In this document: piece by piece, positions 1-8,402 of the stretch
How positions within the stretch are numbered: the first letter of the stretch is position 1
Layout of the letters: every line of letters starts with the position of its first letter
NCBI GenBank assembly: GCA_944362695.1
Contig: CALVTQ010000142.1
Location: 1-55,256 of the forward strand
DNA: 55,256 nt
Reading direction: 5' to 3'
From: an uncultured Clostridia bacterium
GTDB taxonomy: Bacteria > Bacillota > Clostridia > Christensenellales > Aristaeellaceae
Notes under the pieces: generated by a model
What the model was told of the DNA's origin: nothing
Seen by the model: only the letters and a program-made list of their open reading frames with translations
The model's database searches: none
Program-made: the position numbers and the translations under genes

Positions 1-2
1 TC

Positions 3-206
3 GTGATGGATCCGATCTTCAAGGTCGCTGTGCCGACCACCTGCCCGAACGTTCCGGACGAGGTGCTCATCCCGCGCGACATGTGGGCTGACAAGGATGC
101 CTACGATGCGCAGGCCAAGAAGCTGGCGGGCATGTTCGTCAAGAACTTCGCCAAGTACGAGGGCATGGATCCGGCGATCGTCGCTGCCGGCCCGAACGCC
201 GACTGA
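3..206 (+). CDS. pckA: Phosphoenolpyruvate carboxykinase (ATP), C-terminal fragment
   Basis: Only the last 67 codons lie in the window; the gene begins upstream of base 1. The product would interconvert oxaloacetate and phosphoenolpyruvate with ATP in the cytoplasm. The tail carries the pattern typical of bacterial ATP-dependent PEPCK C-termini: a 'VPTTCPNVP' segment, 'PRDMWADKDAYD' and 'AKKLAGMFVKNF', ending shortly after. The catalytic P-loop and metal ligands are outside the window, so the call rests on this tail. No frame disturbance is visible. The next gene starts 140 bases later and looks unrelated. Confidence 0.85.
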   Translation: MMDPIFKVAVPTTCPNVPDEVLIPRDMWADKDAYDAQAKKLAGMFVKNFAKYEGMDPAIVAAGPNAD

Positions 207-219
207 TAAACGGCTATAC

Positions 220-252
220 AAAAGAGACGCTGGGTTGCTCTGCTCCTCTTTT
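220..252 (+). terminator. Possible weak terminator after pckA
   Basis: AAAAGAG (220-226) can pair with CTCTTTT (246-252), and the 3' arm runs into a T-rich stretch. The 19-base loop is large and the stem is AU-rich, so this is weak. Its position 14 bases after the stop codon fits a pckA terminator. Confidence 0.35.
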
Positions 253-345
253 TCTTTGCAGATGAGCAAAGGCATGCTTTGCAGGAATGGAAATTGCAGG
301 AAATAAAGGAATAATATCAATCACGAGGGGGGAAGCAGGGCCAAC

Positions 346-1152
346 ATGTTTCGAAAAATCTGTTTGACCGCTCTTGCTGCGCTGCTGTGCCTGAGCCTGA
401 CGGCTTCGGCACTGGCGGATGTGACGCTTGAAGGCTATACAAAAGAAAAAGGCTATCAATACGTCAGCCTCGGAAACTTCCCGCAGCTTGCGGACGGCAC
501 AAGACAGCCCATCCTTTGGCGCGTGCTTGACGTGAAGGATGGCTATGCCTATCTGCTCAGCGAATACATTCTATTCAACAACCGGATTCACCCGGACGAC
601 AGGGAATACATCGACTTCGGCGCGGCGTTCAACCAGACGGAGATGTTCAAGCTGCTCAACGGCCCGTTCGAGGGCGACCCGCTGCCCGCCGAGGAGCAGG
701 AGAAGCTCAAGGCCAAATGGCGCATCGGCCGCATCCACATCGCCGAGACGAGCTTCCGCGAGGAGGCCTTTACGCAGGCGGAGCAGGCGCTGCTCGTCGA
801 GGACGAGGAGCTGGGCATGGTGTTCCTCGTGGAAGGCGGCGACCTGTTCACGGAGGAATACGGCTTCACGTCGGACAAGAGCCGCAGAGGGTACGGCACG
901 GAATATGCGCTGGCGAACGGACTGTTCAAATACAGTAACGGCTCCAGCCCGTATTGGACGCGAAGCCAGTCGACCGCCAAGGCCTACGGCACGCGCTGCA
1001 CGAAGCAGAAGGGCAACATCGGCTACATTCGCTGCGTCGTGATGAACGAGGGGTGCCGCCCGGCGATTCGCCTGAAGCTCGATGCGCAGAGCGTGCTCGA
1101 GGGCAGCGGCACCATGGAGGAGCCGTTCAGAATCGCAGGTGACGCCGAATGA
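346..1152 (+). CDS. Secreted DUF6273-like protein
   Basis: 268 residues. The first 24 or so form a signal peptide: FRK, then a hydrophobic Ala/Leu core ending 'ASALA', so the protein is probably exported. The mature part resembles DUF6273 proteins of clostridia: a 'YVSLGNFPQ' strand, 'ILWRVLDVKDGYAYLLSEYIL' (the WRVL...LLS core) near residues 45-70, and 'PYWTRS' near residue 205, a short motif also seen in formylglycine-generating/C-type-lectin-like folds. The biochemical role is unknown. The stop codon overlaps the start of the next gene by ATGA, so the two are probably translationally coupled and may act together at the cell surface. An AGGGGGG purine run lies about 15 bases before the ATG. 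Confidence 0.6.
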   Translation: MFRKICLTALAALLCLSLTASALADVTLEGYTKEKGYQYVSLGNFPQLADGTRQPILWRVLDVKDGYAYLLSEYILFNNRIHPDDREYIDFGAAFNQTEMFKLLNGPFEGDPLPAEEQEKLKAKWRIGRIHIAETSFREEAFTQAEQALLVEDEELGMVFLVEGGDLFTEEYGFTSDKSRRGYGTEYALANGLFKYSNGSSPYWTRSQSTAKAYGTRCTKQKGNIGYIRCVVMNEGCRPAIRLKLDAQSVLEGSGTMEEPFRIAGDAE

Positions 1153-3266
1153 AGAAAGCCGTGATGATCGCGCTGCTGGCGGCGATGCTGCTGGCGGCAA
1201 GCTGCACGGGACTGGCGCAGACGGCGGAAAATATCACGGAAAAATGCGAGATCACCGCGCCGCGCAGCAAGACTACCAAGGTTCATGACGGGCTGTATAC
1301 GAGCTACTGGACAGGAATTGAGCAGGTCAACCCGTATCTTGAGATCAGGACGCCCGATGATGCGCCCGCGCACTATCTGTACATCTGCTTCGGCCTGATG
1401 CCGGATGCGTGGGCAATCGAGGAGGAGAGCGGCGGCGAATGGAAGACGCTCATCGAGGGCACGTATGAATTCGATCACGTGTGCCTCGAGCTGGGCGGCA
1501 AGACGCACTTTCGCCTGATCGACACGACGGGCAAGAAAACCAAGTTTAAGATCAACGACGTCTTCGTCTTCGGCGAGGGCGAGCTGCCGGACTGGGTTCA
1601 GCGCTGGGAGCCGACGCCGGAGAAGGCCAACCTGCTCGTGCTGTCGGCGCATCCCGACGACGAGCTGATCTTCATGGGCGGCACGATCCCCACGTACGCT
1701 GCGGAGAGGGGTATGAACGTCGTCGTGGCGTACATGACATACTCCAACACGACGCGCAAGAGCGAGCTGCTCAACGGCCTTTGGCACATGGGCGTGCGCC
1801 AGTACCCGGTGATCGGTACATTCAGGGACACGTATTTCAAGACGGCGAAGGAAGCTTACCGCTCTTGGAACAAGGACAAGGCGTACAGCTTTGTAACAGA
1901 AGTGATCCGCAAATACAGGCCGGAGGTCATCGTGACGCACGACGTGAACGGCGAATACGGCCACGGCGCGCACAAGGCCTGCGCGGAGATGGCGCTTGAG
2001 ATCGTGCCGAAGGCGGGCGACCCGGCCTATGACGAGGAATCGGCGGCGCTCTACGGCACATGGACGCCCAAGAAGCTGTATCTGCACCTGTATGCAGAAA
2101 ACAAGCTGACGATGGATTGGCGCAAGCCGCTCGAATCCTTCGGCGGCAAGACGGGTCTGGAGCTGGCGCAGGAGGCCTACGGGTTCCACGTCACGCAGCA
2201 CACGACGAAGTTCACCGTGACGGACGAGGGCGGGACGAGCTGCGCCGAATTCGGTCTGGCGTTCACGACGGTCGGTCAGGACGTGGAGAAGGACGACTTC
2301 TTTGAGAACGTCCCGGGCCTCAGCGAGGCCGCGACACCGGAGTCCAAGCCGGCCGCCGATGTGCAGTGGCCCATTGAGAAGCCGGAGCTCGACAGTTACG
2401 GCTACCCGGTCGAGGGCGAGCACGTGCTATCCGACGAGGAAGGCGGCGTGTGGTTCTACGCGTCCCCGACGCTGGTTGTGCGCGTGGACCGCGTGGCGGA
2501 CACGGAGAACGTCATCACACAGTACGAGGCGCAGATTTACTGTGACACGGAGAAGGAGCGCGTCGGCGCCGTGCTCTATAACGAGGAAAAGCCGCAGAAG
2601 GAGCACGTGCAGGCGGCGAAGATCGCGCGCGAGAAGCAGGTAGTCTTCGGCCTTAACACGGATTACTACACCTATCGGTTGGGCAGGAAGACGATCACCG
2701 GCATGGTGATCCGCGGCGGCAAGGTGTTCTTTGACCGCGTGCCCAACGCCAACCGCTCGTTGTTTCCGAATCTGGATACGCTCGCGATGTACGAGGACGG
2801 CTCGTGGAAGGTGTTCCTCTCCGACGAGCTGACGGCAGAGCAATATCTGGCCGACGGCGCGGTCGATGTGTTCTCCTTCGGCCCGTATCTGATCCGGGAC
2901 GGCGAGATCAACGGGTTCATCGACGAGATGAAAAGCGGCAAGACGGCGCAGCCGCGATGTGCGATCGGCATGGTCGAGCCGGGACACTACTACGCGCTGC
3001 TCGTCGAGGGGCGCAGCCGGCGCTACTCCGTGGGCTGCTCCATTGCGTATCTGGCCGAGGAGATGAAAGAGAAGGGCTGCGTGCAGGCGCTCAACCTCGA
3101 TGGCGGACAGACGGCGGTCTTCACGTTCATGGGCGACCAGATTTCGCGAATCGCCAAATATTCCGGCGGCAAGACGTACGCGCGGAAGACGACCGAGATC
3201 ATCGGCGTCGGACGCAGCGACCTGATCGACCCTACGCAGAAGCCGTATTACCCCAAGTTCCCATAA
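1149..3266 (+). CDS. Exported PIG-L (LmbE) deacetylase fused to a phosphodiester glycosidase (NAGPA-like) domain
   Basis: 705 residues with an N-terminal export signal; Cys19 at the end of the hydrophobic core could make it a lipoprotein, though the lipobox is imperfect. Residues of about 155-290 hold a PIG-L/LmbE zinc-dependent N-deacetylase: 'LSAHPDDE' (two metal ligands, catalytic Asp) near residue 164 and 'HDVNGEYGHGAH' near residue 262. Residues of about 510-700 resemble the NAGPA phosphodiester glycosidase family: 'GMVIRGGK', 'RCAIGMVEPGHYYALLVEG' and 'CVQALNLDGGQTAVF', the last matching the family's conserved N-L-D-G-G core. Together they suggest trimming of amino-sugar or sugar-phosphate substrates outside the membrane; the substrate is unknown. 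The start overlaps the previous gene by ATGA. Confidence 0.75.
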   Translation: MKKAVMIALLAAMLLAASCTGLAQTAENITEKCEITAPRSKTTKVHDGLYTSYWTGIEQVNPYLEIRTPDDAPAHYLYICFGLMPDAWAIEEESGGEWKTLIEGTYEFDHVCLELGGKTHFRLIDTTGKKTKFKINDVFVFGEGELPDWVQRWEPTPEKANLLVLSAHPDDELIFMGGTIPTYAAERGMNVVVAYMTYSNTTRKSELLNGLWHMGVRQYPVIGTFRDTYFKTAKEAYRSWNKDKAYSFVTEVIRKYRPEVIVTHDVNGEYGHGAHKACAEMALEIVPKAGDPAYDEESAALYGTWTPKKLYLHLYAENKLTMDWRKPLESFGGKTGLELAQEAYGFHVTQHTTKFTVTDEGGTSCAEFGLAFTTVGQDVEKDDFFENVPGLSEAATPESKPAADVQWPIEKPELDSYGYPVEGEHVLSDEEGGVWFYASPTLVVRVDRVADTENVITQYEAQIYCDTEKERVGAVLYNEEKPQKEHVQAAKIAREKQVVFGLNTDYYTYRLGRKTITGMVIRGGKVFFDRVPNANRSLFPNLDTLAMYEDGSWKVFLSDELTAEQYLADGAVDVFSFGPYLIRDGEINGFIDEMKSGKTAQPRCAIGMVEPGHYYALLVEGRSRRYSVGCSIAYLAEEMKEKGCVQALNLDGGQTAVFTFMGDQISRIAKYSGGKTYARKTTEIIGVGRSDLIDPTQKPYYPKFP

Positions 3267-3300
3267 AAAACAGCCCCTTGCGCGAGAACGCAGGGGGCTG
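3265..3300 (-). terminator. Intrinsic terminator for the minus-strand membrane protein gene
   Basis: A 12-bp stem (3271-3282 with 3289-3300, one wobble) closes a CGAGAA hexaloop. Read on the minus strand it is followed by six T residues (3265-3270). It sits between convergent genes; on the plus strand the T tract is missing, so it mainly serves the minus-strand gene. Confidence 0.8.
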
Positions 3301-3314
3301 ATGCTATGCTTGGG

Positions 3315-3872
3315 TCAGCGCAGGAAGCGCAGACGCGGGCGAAGGCGCTTGATATAGAGGATGGACAACGCGAAGACGAGCCTGTCGAAAACGAGCATGC
3401 AGGCGTTGAGCATCGCCATGAAGAAGATGAGCAGCACGATGCCCATTTCCTCAAACTCGGCGACGACGGCGTCCATATGCAGCAGGAAGCCGAGAACGGC
3501 GTACATCAGCACGGTCGCCAACGTGAAGACGGCGAGCTTGACGAGTATGCGCGGCGCGCGGCGGCGAATGCGTTTGTCGATGTCCCATTTGAGGATGGGA
3601 TAGTAGCCGAGGAAGAGATAGAAGAACGCGGCCTCCTTGTCAAGCCCCATGACCAGCGAGATGATTGACACGGCGGCGAAGGCCGTCCACGCGGTCTTCT
3701 TGCCGTACTCGATCATGATGGGCAGCAGCAGCACGCTCGCGAAGATCGGCGCGGCGTATGTGGCGACAGGGATGAGGCCGCCGGCGAGCATCAGCGCGAC
3801 GGACAGCGCGCAGAGCATGCCGCAGACAGCGGCTTTCGTGCTCTGACGGTGACTTTGGCGGCGGTTTGACAA
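3315..3872 (-). CDS. Six-helix integral membrane protein, unknown function
   Basis: About 185 residues with roughly six hydrophobic helices after a basic N-terminus (near residues 12-32, 37-55, 60-75, 81-95, 107-127, 141-165) and a basic tail 'KRLRPRLRFLR'. The overall look resembles small ECF-transporter S components or DUF2232-type proteins, but I see no specific ligand motif and do not assign a substrate. I chose the TTG at 3872 as start because GAGGAGG lies 7 bases before it. An in-frame ATG 60 bases further upstream would lie between the promoter -10 and that RBS, and would add a non-hydrophobic leader. A promoter lies just upstream at 3904-3932. Confidence 0.65.
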   Translation of the reverse strand: MSNRRQSHRQSTKAAVCGMLCALSVALMLAGGLIPVATYAAPIFASVLLLPIMIEYGKKTAWTAFAAVSIISLVMGLDKEAAFFYLFLGYYPILKWDIDKRIRRRAPRILVKLAVFTLATVLMYAVLGFLLHMDAVVAEFEEMGIVLLIFFMAMLNACMLVFDRLVFALSILYIKRLRPRLRFLR

Positions 3873-3903
3873 GGGAAATCCCTCCTCGATTGAGCATACG
3901 GAT

Positions 3904-3932
3904 ATTATAGCACACAAGCAAGGCACGGGCAA
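3904..3932 (-). promoter_or_regulatory. Sigma-A promoter for the 3315-3872 gene
   Basis: On the minus strand: -35 TTGCCC (3927-3932), a 17-bp spacer and a perfect -10 TATAAT (3904-3909). The start codon follows about 30 bases downstream. Confidence 0.75.
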
Positions 3933-4001
3933 CGGCGCGCACGGACGTGACGCATGGAATTAAAATGAAGTCAGTCTGCAAAGGAAACTGCATTTTAGCA
4001 C

Positions 4002-4030
4002 TTGACAAGAGCAAAGCGGCCATGTATATT
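4002..4030 (+). promoter_or_regulatory. Sigma-A promoter for the lysA-type gene
   Basis: -35 TTGACA (4002-4007), 17-bp spacer, -10 TATATT (4025-4030). The leader to the ATG at 4081 is only about 45 bases, too short for a lysine riboswitch. Confidence 0.85.
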
Positions 4031-4080
4031 GAATAAGTCATCATTTCAGACTCCGCATTTTGTGGGGAAAAGGGGAACAT

Positions 4081-5346
4081 ATGAGCGAAAAGAAGCCTTT
4101 TTTGACGCTTGAGCAGGCGAAGGAGATCACGGCGGTCTATCCGACACCTTTCCATATTTACGACGAGGCCGGCATCCGCGCCACGGCGCGCGCGGTCAAC
4201 AGCGCCTTCGCGTGGAATCCGGGCTTCCGGGAGTATTTCGCGGTGAAGGCCACGCCCAACCCGTACATCCTCAGGATTCTGCGCGAGGAGGGCTGCGGCG
4301 CGGACTGCTCATCCGACACGGAGCTGATGCTCAGCGAGGCCGTGGGCTTCGCGGGCGAGGAGATCATGTTCTCCTCAAACAACACGACCGAGGACGAGTT
4401 CGCGCGCGCGAACCGTCAGGGCGCGATCATCAACCTCGACGATATCACGCTGATCGAGACGCTGGAGGCCGCATGCGGCATCCCGGAGACGATCTGCTGC
4501 CGCTACACCCCCGGCGGGGATTTCGCCATCGGCAACGAGATCATGGATCAGCCGAAGGAAGCCAAATACGGCATGACGCGCGCGCAGCTGACCGAGGCAT
4601 ATAAGATCCTCAAGGGCAAGGGCGCCAGGCGCTTCGGCCTGCATGCGTTCCTGGCCAGCAACACGCTGACCAACGATTACTATCCGACGCTGGCGCGCAT
4701 CCTGTTTGAGACAGCGGTCGAGCTGAAAAAAGAGACGGGCGCGGACATCAAGTTCATCAACCTGTCCGGCGGCATCGGCCTAGCCTGCCGCCCGGAGGAG
4801 CCGGACAACGATATCATGGCCATCGGCGAGGGCGTGCGCAGGGCGTATGAGGAGGTGCTCGTCCCGGCTGGCATGGGCGATGTGACGCTGTATGCGGAGC
4901 TGGGCCGCTACATGCTTGGCGGAAACGGCGCGATTGTCACGCGTGCGCAGCACGAGAAGCACACCTACAAGGAGTACATCGGCGTGGACGCCTGCGCATG
5001 CAACCTGATGCGCCCGGCGATGTACGGCGCGTATCACCACATCACGGTGCTCGGCAAGGAAAATGCGCCCTGCGATCACGTGTATGACGTGGTGGGCAGC
5101 CTGTGCGAAAACAACGACAAATTCGCCATCGACCGCGCCATGCCGCAGGTTGATCGCGGCGACCTGCTCTACATCCACGACACGGGTGCGCACGGCTATT
5201 CGATGGGCTACAACTACAACGGCAAGCTGCGCAGCGCGGAGCTGCTGCTTGGCGAGGACGGCGGCATCAAGCTCATCCGCCGCGCGGAGACGCCGAAGGA
5301 CTACTTTGCGACGTTCGATTTCTCCGAGTTCGACATTCACGAGTGA
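4081..5346 (+). CDS. lysA: Diaminopimelate decarboxylase-family PLP enzyme
   Basis: 421 residues, an alanine-racemase-fold type III PLP decarboxylase. 'YFAVKATPNP' near residue 55 carries the Schiff-base lysine. 'NLSGGIG' near residue 228 is the glycine-rich phosphate-binding loop. 'ELGRYM' near residue 275 corresponds to the E-P-G-R region, with P replaced by L. 'CENNDKF' and 'HDTGAHGYSMGYNYNG' supply the cysteine/glutamate and the C-terminal tyrosine of the composite active site. It most likely makes L-lysine from meso-diaminopimelate; because the E-P-G-R and S-x-C regions are atypical, a different amino-acid substrate is possible. Start chosen at 4081 because AAAGGGG lies 7 bases upstream; an in-frame ATG at 4060 has no such site. 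Monocistronic. Confidence 0.75.
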   Translation: MSEKKPFLTLEQAKEITAVYPTPFHIYDEAGIRATARAVNSAFAWNPGFREYFAVKATPNPYILRILREEGCGADCSSDTELMLSEAVGFAGEEIMFSSNNTTEDEFARANRQGAIINLDDITLIETLEAACGIPETICCRYTPGGDFAIGNEIMDQPKEAKYGMTRAQLTEAYKILKGKGARRFGLHAFLASNTLTNDYYPTLARILFETAVELKKETGADIKFINLSGGIGLACRPEEPDNDIMAIGEGVRRAYEEVLVPAGMGDVTLYAELGRYMLGGNGAIVTRAQHEKHTYKEYIGVDACACNLMRPAMYGAYHHITVLGKENAPCDHVYDVVGSLCENNDKFAIDRAMPQVDRGDLLYIHDTGAHGYSMGYNYNGKLRSAELLLGEDGGIKLIRRAETPKDYFATFDFSEFDIHE

Positions 5347-5350
5347 GCAT

Positions 5351-5390
5351 AAAAAGGCGCAGAGCGTTTCCGGCGTTCTGCGCTTTACTT
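5351..5390. terminator. Bidirectional intrinsic terminator between convergent genes
   Basis: GCGCAGA (5357-5363) pairs with TCTGCGC (5377-5383), and the stem extends inward by three more pairs around a TTTCCGG loop. T-rich sequence follows on the plus strand and an AAAAA run precedes it (T tract on the minus strand). It separates the lysA-type gene from the serine hydrolase gene. Confidence 0.8.
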
Positions 5391-5425
5391 TTATGCGAGA
5401 ATTGGGTACAATGAGACGGAAGGCG

Positions 5426-6646
5426 TCACAGCCAGCCGAGCTCGCGCATGCGGCGCTCGATGGGCGCGTGGAGCATTTCGTCCTTGAAATAGACGTATTT
5501 GGCGGACGAGGGAACTTGTCTGCCGTCCGGCCATGCGACAATGCCAACGCCGCGCGCGTCGAGGCCGTAATCCGTAAGCGAACCGCCATCCGGCGGCTGG
5601 ATGTTGGAGACGCGCATGTGGCAGCGGTTGCCCAGAAACAGCACGAAGCGGCCCAGATTCGGCTCGAGCGACAGGTGATTGCCCGTGAAGCCGCTCAGGC
5701 CGATAGAGCGCTCGCTCATCCACGGCGGAACCTCGCTCAGGTGCTGGTTGGGATGCTTGGTGAAGCACAGGTAGCCCAGATATTGGCGGTGCGTGCCGTC
5801 GGCGTTGGGCCTGCCGGTGCGGTTTGTGCCGATGGCGAGCAGCGAATCGCGGGAGATGACCTTGCCGCGAAGGAGCGCCTGCGCAAAGCGGATCATGTCC
5901 GCCTGCGTGGAGAACAGGCCCGCGTGACCGCAGAGGTCGCGCCCGCCGTCGGAGAGCATGAGCGACTTGGGGTCGTGCGGCGCGCCGAGGGGTGTGTCCG
6001 TGCGCAGGATGTATTGATCTTTGGCAATGCGGTGCTCATAATTGTAGCAGACGCAGCGATTCTTGAGCGCGTCCGGCACGACGGCGAACGTCTCGCGCAT
6101 GCCGAGCGGATCGAGGATGCGCGTTTGCAGCGCCTCTGCTAGCGGCATGCCGGCGCGCGCCTCGATGACGTATTTGACGACCATGGCGTTGATGTCAGAA
6201 TACACGCGCACGGGCGGGAGCTCGCAGGGCGTCACGGCGAACAGACGGGCGAACGCCTCCTCGCGCGTGGGCGCGGTGTCAATGCGGCCCGGGGTTTGGA
6301 GGCTGACCGTGAAGCCGAGCACGTCGGCGACGGTGACGCCCGATAGATGGACAAAGCGCGGATCGACGGCGGTCACCGGCTCGTCAAGGGCGAGCTTGCC
6401 CTCCTCGACGAGCATCATGCACAGCACGGCGGCAAACAGCTTGGTCAGCGACGCGAGGTCGTATATGCTGTCCGGCTCGAGCGGGCGCACGCGGGGGACG
6501 AACGCGCCGTCCTCGAGCACGGCCTCCTGCGCGCGTCCGTAGCGGGCGGACTCACTTTGATCGGGCGTGCCGTAGGCGACGCTGACGCCGGTGAGCATGC
6601 GGGTCTCGTCGCAAAGAAAGCGCATGTTGCGTAGCAGGGTCTGCAT
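5426..6646 (-). CDS. Beta-lactamase/penicillin-binding-protein-fold serine hydrolase
   Basis: 406 residues. Motifs of the class C beta-lactamase/DD-peptidase/esterase superfamily are in order: S66-L-T-K69 (nucleophile and general base, in 'LASLTK'), Y149-S-D-I-N (the Y-x-N equivalent) and H241-A-G (the K-T-G equivalent). No signal peptide or membrane segment is evident, so a cytoplasmic esterase or peptidase of the broad COG1680 type seems more likely than a drug-inactivating enzyme. Substrate unknown. The ATG at 6646 follows AAGGAG by 6 bases; an in-frame ATG 24 bases upstream precedes that RBS and is less likely. Divergent from the M20 peptidase gene, 60 bases apart. Confidence 0.75.
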   Translation of the reverse strand: MQTLLRNMRFLCDETRMLTGVSVAYGTPDQSESARYGRAQEAVLEDGAFVPRVRPLEPDSIYDLASLTKLFAAVLCMMLVEEGKLALDEPVTAVDPRFVHLSGVTVADVLGFTVSLQTPGRIDTAPTREEAFARLFAVTPCELPPVRVYSDINAMVVKYVIEARAGMPLAEALQTRILDPLGMRETFAVVPDALKNRCVCYNYEHRIAKDQYILRTDTPLGAPHDPKSLMLSDGGRDLCGHAGLFSTQADMIRFAQALLRGKVISRDSLLAIGTNRTGRPNADGTHRQYLGYLCFTKHPNQHLSEVPPWMSERSIGLSGFTGNHLSLEPNLGRFVLFLGNRCHMRVSNIQPPDGGSLTDYGLDARGVGIVAWPDGRQVPSSAKYVYFKDEMLHAPIERRMRELGWL

Positions 6647-6706
6647 AATCGGCTCCTTACTGCTGTTCATTGCACAGCGATTGTATACGAAAGGAAGGTT
6701 GACCGT

Positions 6707-7864
6707 ATGACGGAAAAGAGTGAAATAGCGAATGTGATGCGCGAGATCGAGGCCATGCAGCCGGACGTCATCGCGCTCATCAAGCAGCTGTGCGCCATTC
6801 CCGCGCCGAGCCACAAAGAGGACAGGCGAGCCGCGTTCATCCGCGACTGGTTCACAGCGCGCGGCATGCACGCCGAGATCGACGAGGCGAAGAACGTGCG
6901 GATTCCGATGGGCCTTGACACGCATGAGGACATCGTCGTCGTCATGGCGCACACGGACACGGTCTTCCCGGACATGGAGCCCATGCCCATGCGCGAAGAG
7001 GGCGGCAGGCTGTACTGTCCCGGCGTCGGCGACGACACGACGAACGTCGCGGCGCTCATGTGCATCGCGGAGCTTGTGCACAGGCGCGGCTTTGAGCCCC
7101 GGTGCGGCGTGCTGTTCGTGGCGAATTCGTGCGAGGAGGGCCTGGGCAACCTCAAGGGTTCCAAGCATATTATGAATGTGTTTGGCCCGCGCGTCAAGGC
7201 ATTTCTGTCGCTGGACGGCGGTCAGACTTCGATTTGCGCGCACGCGGTCGGTTCCTCGCGCTACCGCATCACGGCGAACACGCAGGGCGGCCACAGCTTC
7301 GCGGACTTCGGCAGGCGCAACGCCATCGCCGTGCTCGCCGGGCTGATCGAGGGGTTCTACGGCCAGAGCGTACCCAAGGCGGGCGGCAGCGTGACGACAT
7401 ACAACGTCGGCGCGATATCCGGCGGCACATCGGTCAACACCATCGCGCAGAAGGCCGAAATGCTCTATGAATACCGATCGGACAACGCGGCCTGCCTTGA
7501 AAAGATGGAGCAGCAGATGCGCGCGGTCATTGCGCAGAGGACGCCGGAGGACGCGCAGGTGGACGTCGAGCTGATCGGCCTTCGTCCCTGTGGGAGCGGC
7601 GTGGACGCGGTCAAGCAGATGGAGCTCGTCAGGCTGTGCAGCGACGCGATCAAAACGCACGTCGGCGTGACCCCGTCGGTGTGCTCCGGCTCGACGGACT
7701 GCAACATCCCGCTGTCGATGGGTGTGCCGTCGGCGTGCTTCGGCGTATACACCGGCGAGGGCGAGCACACGCGCGAGGAGTGGGTTGAGCTTGGCTCTAT
7801 CGGCGCGGGCATGAAGGCGGCGGCCGATGTGATCCTGCACTGGTTTGAGGACGGCAAAAGATGA
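6707..7864 (+). CDS. M20-family metallopeptidase (tripeptidase T-like)
   Basis: 385 residues. Zinc ligands of the M20 clan are visible: H82-x-D84 in 'AHTDTVF', the bridging Asp in 'GVGDDTTN' (109-110), the catalytic and ligand Glu pair in 'CEEG' (143-144), D170 in 'SLDGG', and a C-terminal His in 'GEGEHTREEW' near residue 358. The lid/dimerisation domain lies around residues 185-300 ('TQGGHSF', 'ISGGTSVNTIA'). The family includes tripeptide aminopeptidases and carboxypeptidases; the sequence does not fix which. The ATG overlaps the next gene's start region by ATGA, so peptidase and ogt are probably one transcript. Confidence 0.8.
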   Translation: MTEKSEIANVMREIEAMQPDVIALIKQLCAIPAPSHKEDRRAAFIRDWFTARGMHAEIDEAKNVRIPMGLDTHEDIVVVMAHTDTVFPDMEPMPMREEGGRLYCPGVGDDTTNVAALMCIAELVHRRGFEPRCGVLFVANSCEEGLGNLKGSKHIMNVFGPRVKAFLSLDGGQTSICAHAVGSSRYRITANTQGGHSFADFGRRNAIAVLAGLIEGFYGQSVPKAGGSVTTYNVGAISGGTSVNTIAQKAEMLYEYRSDNAACLEKMEQQMRAVIAQRTPEDAQVDVELIGLRPCGSGVDAVKQMELVRLCSDAIKTHVGVTPSVCSGSTDCNIPLSMGVPSACFGVYTGEGEHTREEWVELGSIGAGMKAAADVILHWFEDGKR

Positions 7865-8343
7865 GCACGCGGGTGATACAGACGCCCGCGGGGATGCTGC
7901 GCCTCGAGGAAAACGGCGGTGCGCTTTGCCGCATCGCTCGCGTATACGAACAGGCGCTGGGCGCGGACGGGGAAAGCGCGCTGCTTGACGAGGCGCAGGC
8001 GCAGATTGAGGCGTATTTTGAAAAGAAATTGAGCGAATTTGATCTGCCGCTATGTATGGGAGCGGGCTCGGATTTTGACCGCAAGGTCTGGCGGGCGCTT
8101 TGCGGCATCGGGTACGGCGAAATCCGCAGCTACGGCGAATTGGCGCGCGAACTCGGCAGGCCGAAGGCGAGCCGGGCCGTGGGCGGCGCATGCTCGCGCA
8201 ATCCGCTGCTGATCGTCGTGCCGTGCCATCGCGTGGTGGCGTCAAGCGGCAGGCTCACGGGCTTCGCGGCGGGGCTTGACGCCAAGCGGGCGCTGCTGTC
8301 CCACGAAGGCTGGAATGTGACCGGAGATTGCGTCGTGCGCTGA
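7861..8343 (+). CDS. ogt: Methylated-DNA-[protein]-cysteine S-methyltransferase
   Basis: 160 residues. It transfers alkyl groups from O6-alkylguanine in DNA to its own cysteine, a suicide repair reaction. The C-terminal domain contains 'P-C122-H-R-V' (acceptor cysteine), 'SYGELAREL' (helix-turn-helix) with the arginine-finger region 'KASRAVGGA', and the closing 'GRLTGFAAGLDAKRALLSHEG'. The length is normal for Ogt proteins without an Ada regulatory domain. Four-base overlap (ATGA) with the peptidase gene suggests coupling. Confidence 0.9.
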   Translation: MSTRVIQTPAGMLRLEENGGALCRIARVYEQALGADGESALLDEAQAQIEAYFEKKLSEFDLPLCMGAGSDFDRKVWRALCGIGYGEIRSYGELARELGRPKASRAVGGACSRNPLLIVVPCHRVVASSGRLTGFAAGLDAKRALLSHEGWNVTGDCVVR

Positions 8344-8360
8344 AAGTCAACAATACAAAG

Positions 8361-8398
8361 AAAAATGCCCTCGGAAGCGTGGCCTCCGGGGGCGTTTT
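8361..8398. terminator. Bidirectional intrinsic terminator between convergent genes
   Basis: A 9-bp stem (8367-8375 with 8385-8393, one wobble) with a 9-base loop is followed by GTTTT on the plus strand; AAAAA (8361-8365) supplies the T tract for the minus strand. It lies between ogt and the zinc-ribbon protein gene. Confidence 0.8.
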
Positions 8399-8402
8399 GA
8401 TG

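Noticed and set aside
3933-4080. Possible lysine riboswitch ahead of the lysA-type gene
   Set aside because: The promoter leaves only about 45 bases of leader, far too short.
5426-8245. A minus-strand frame continuing upstream of the serine hydrolase
   Set aside because: The sequence before the RBS-preceded ATG at 6646 is antisense to the M20 peptidase and ogt genes.
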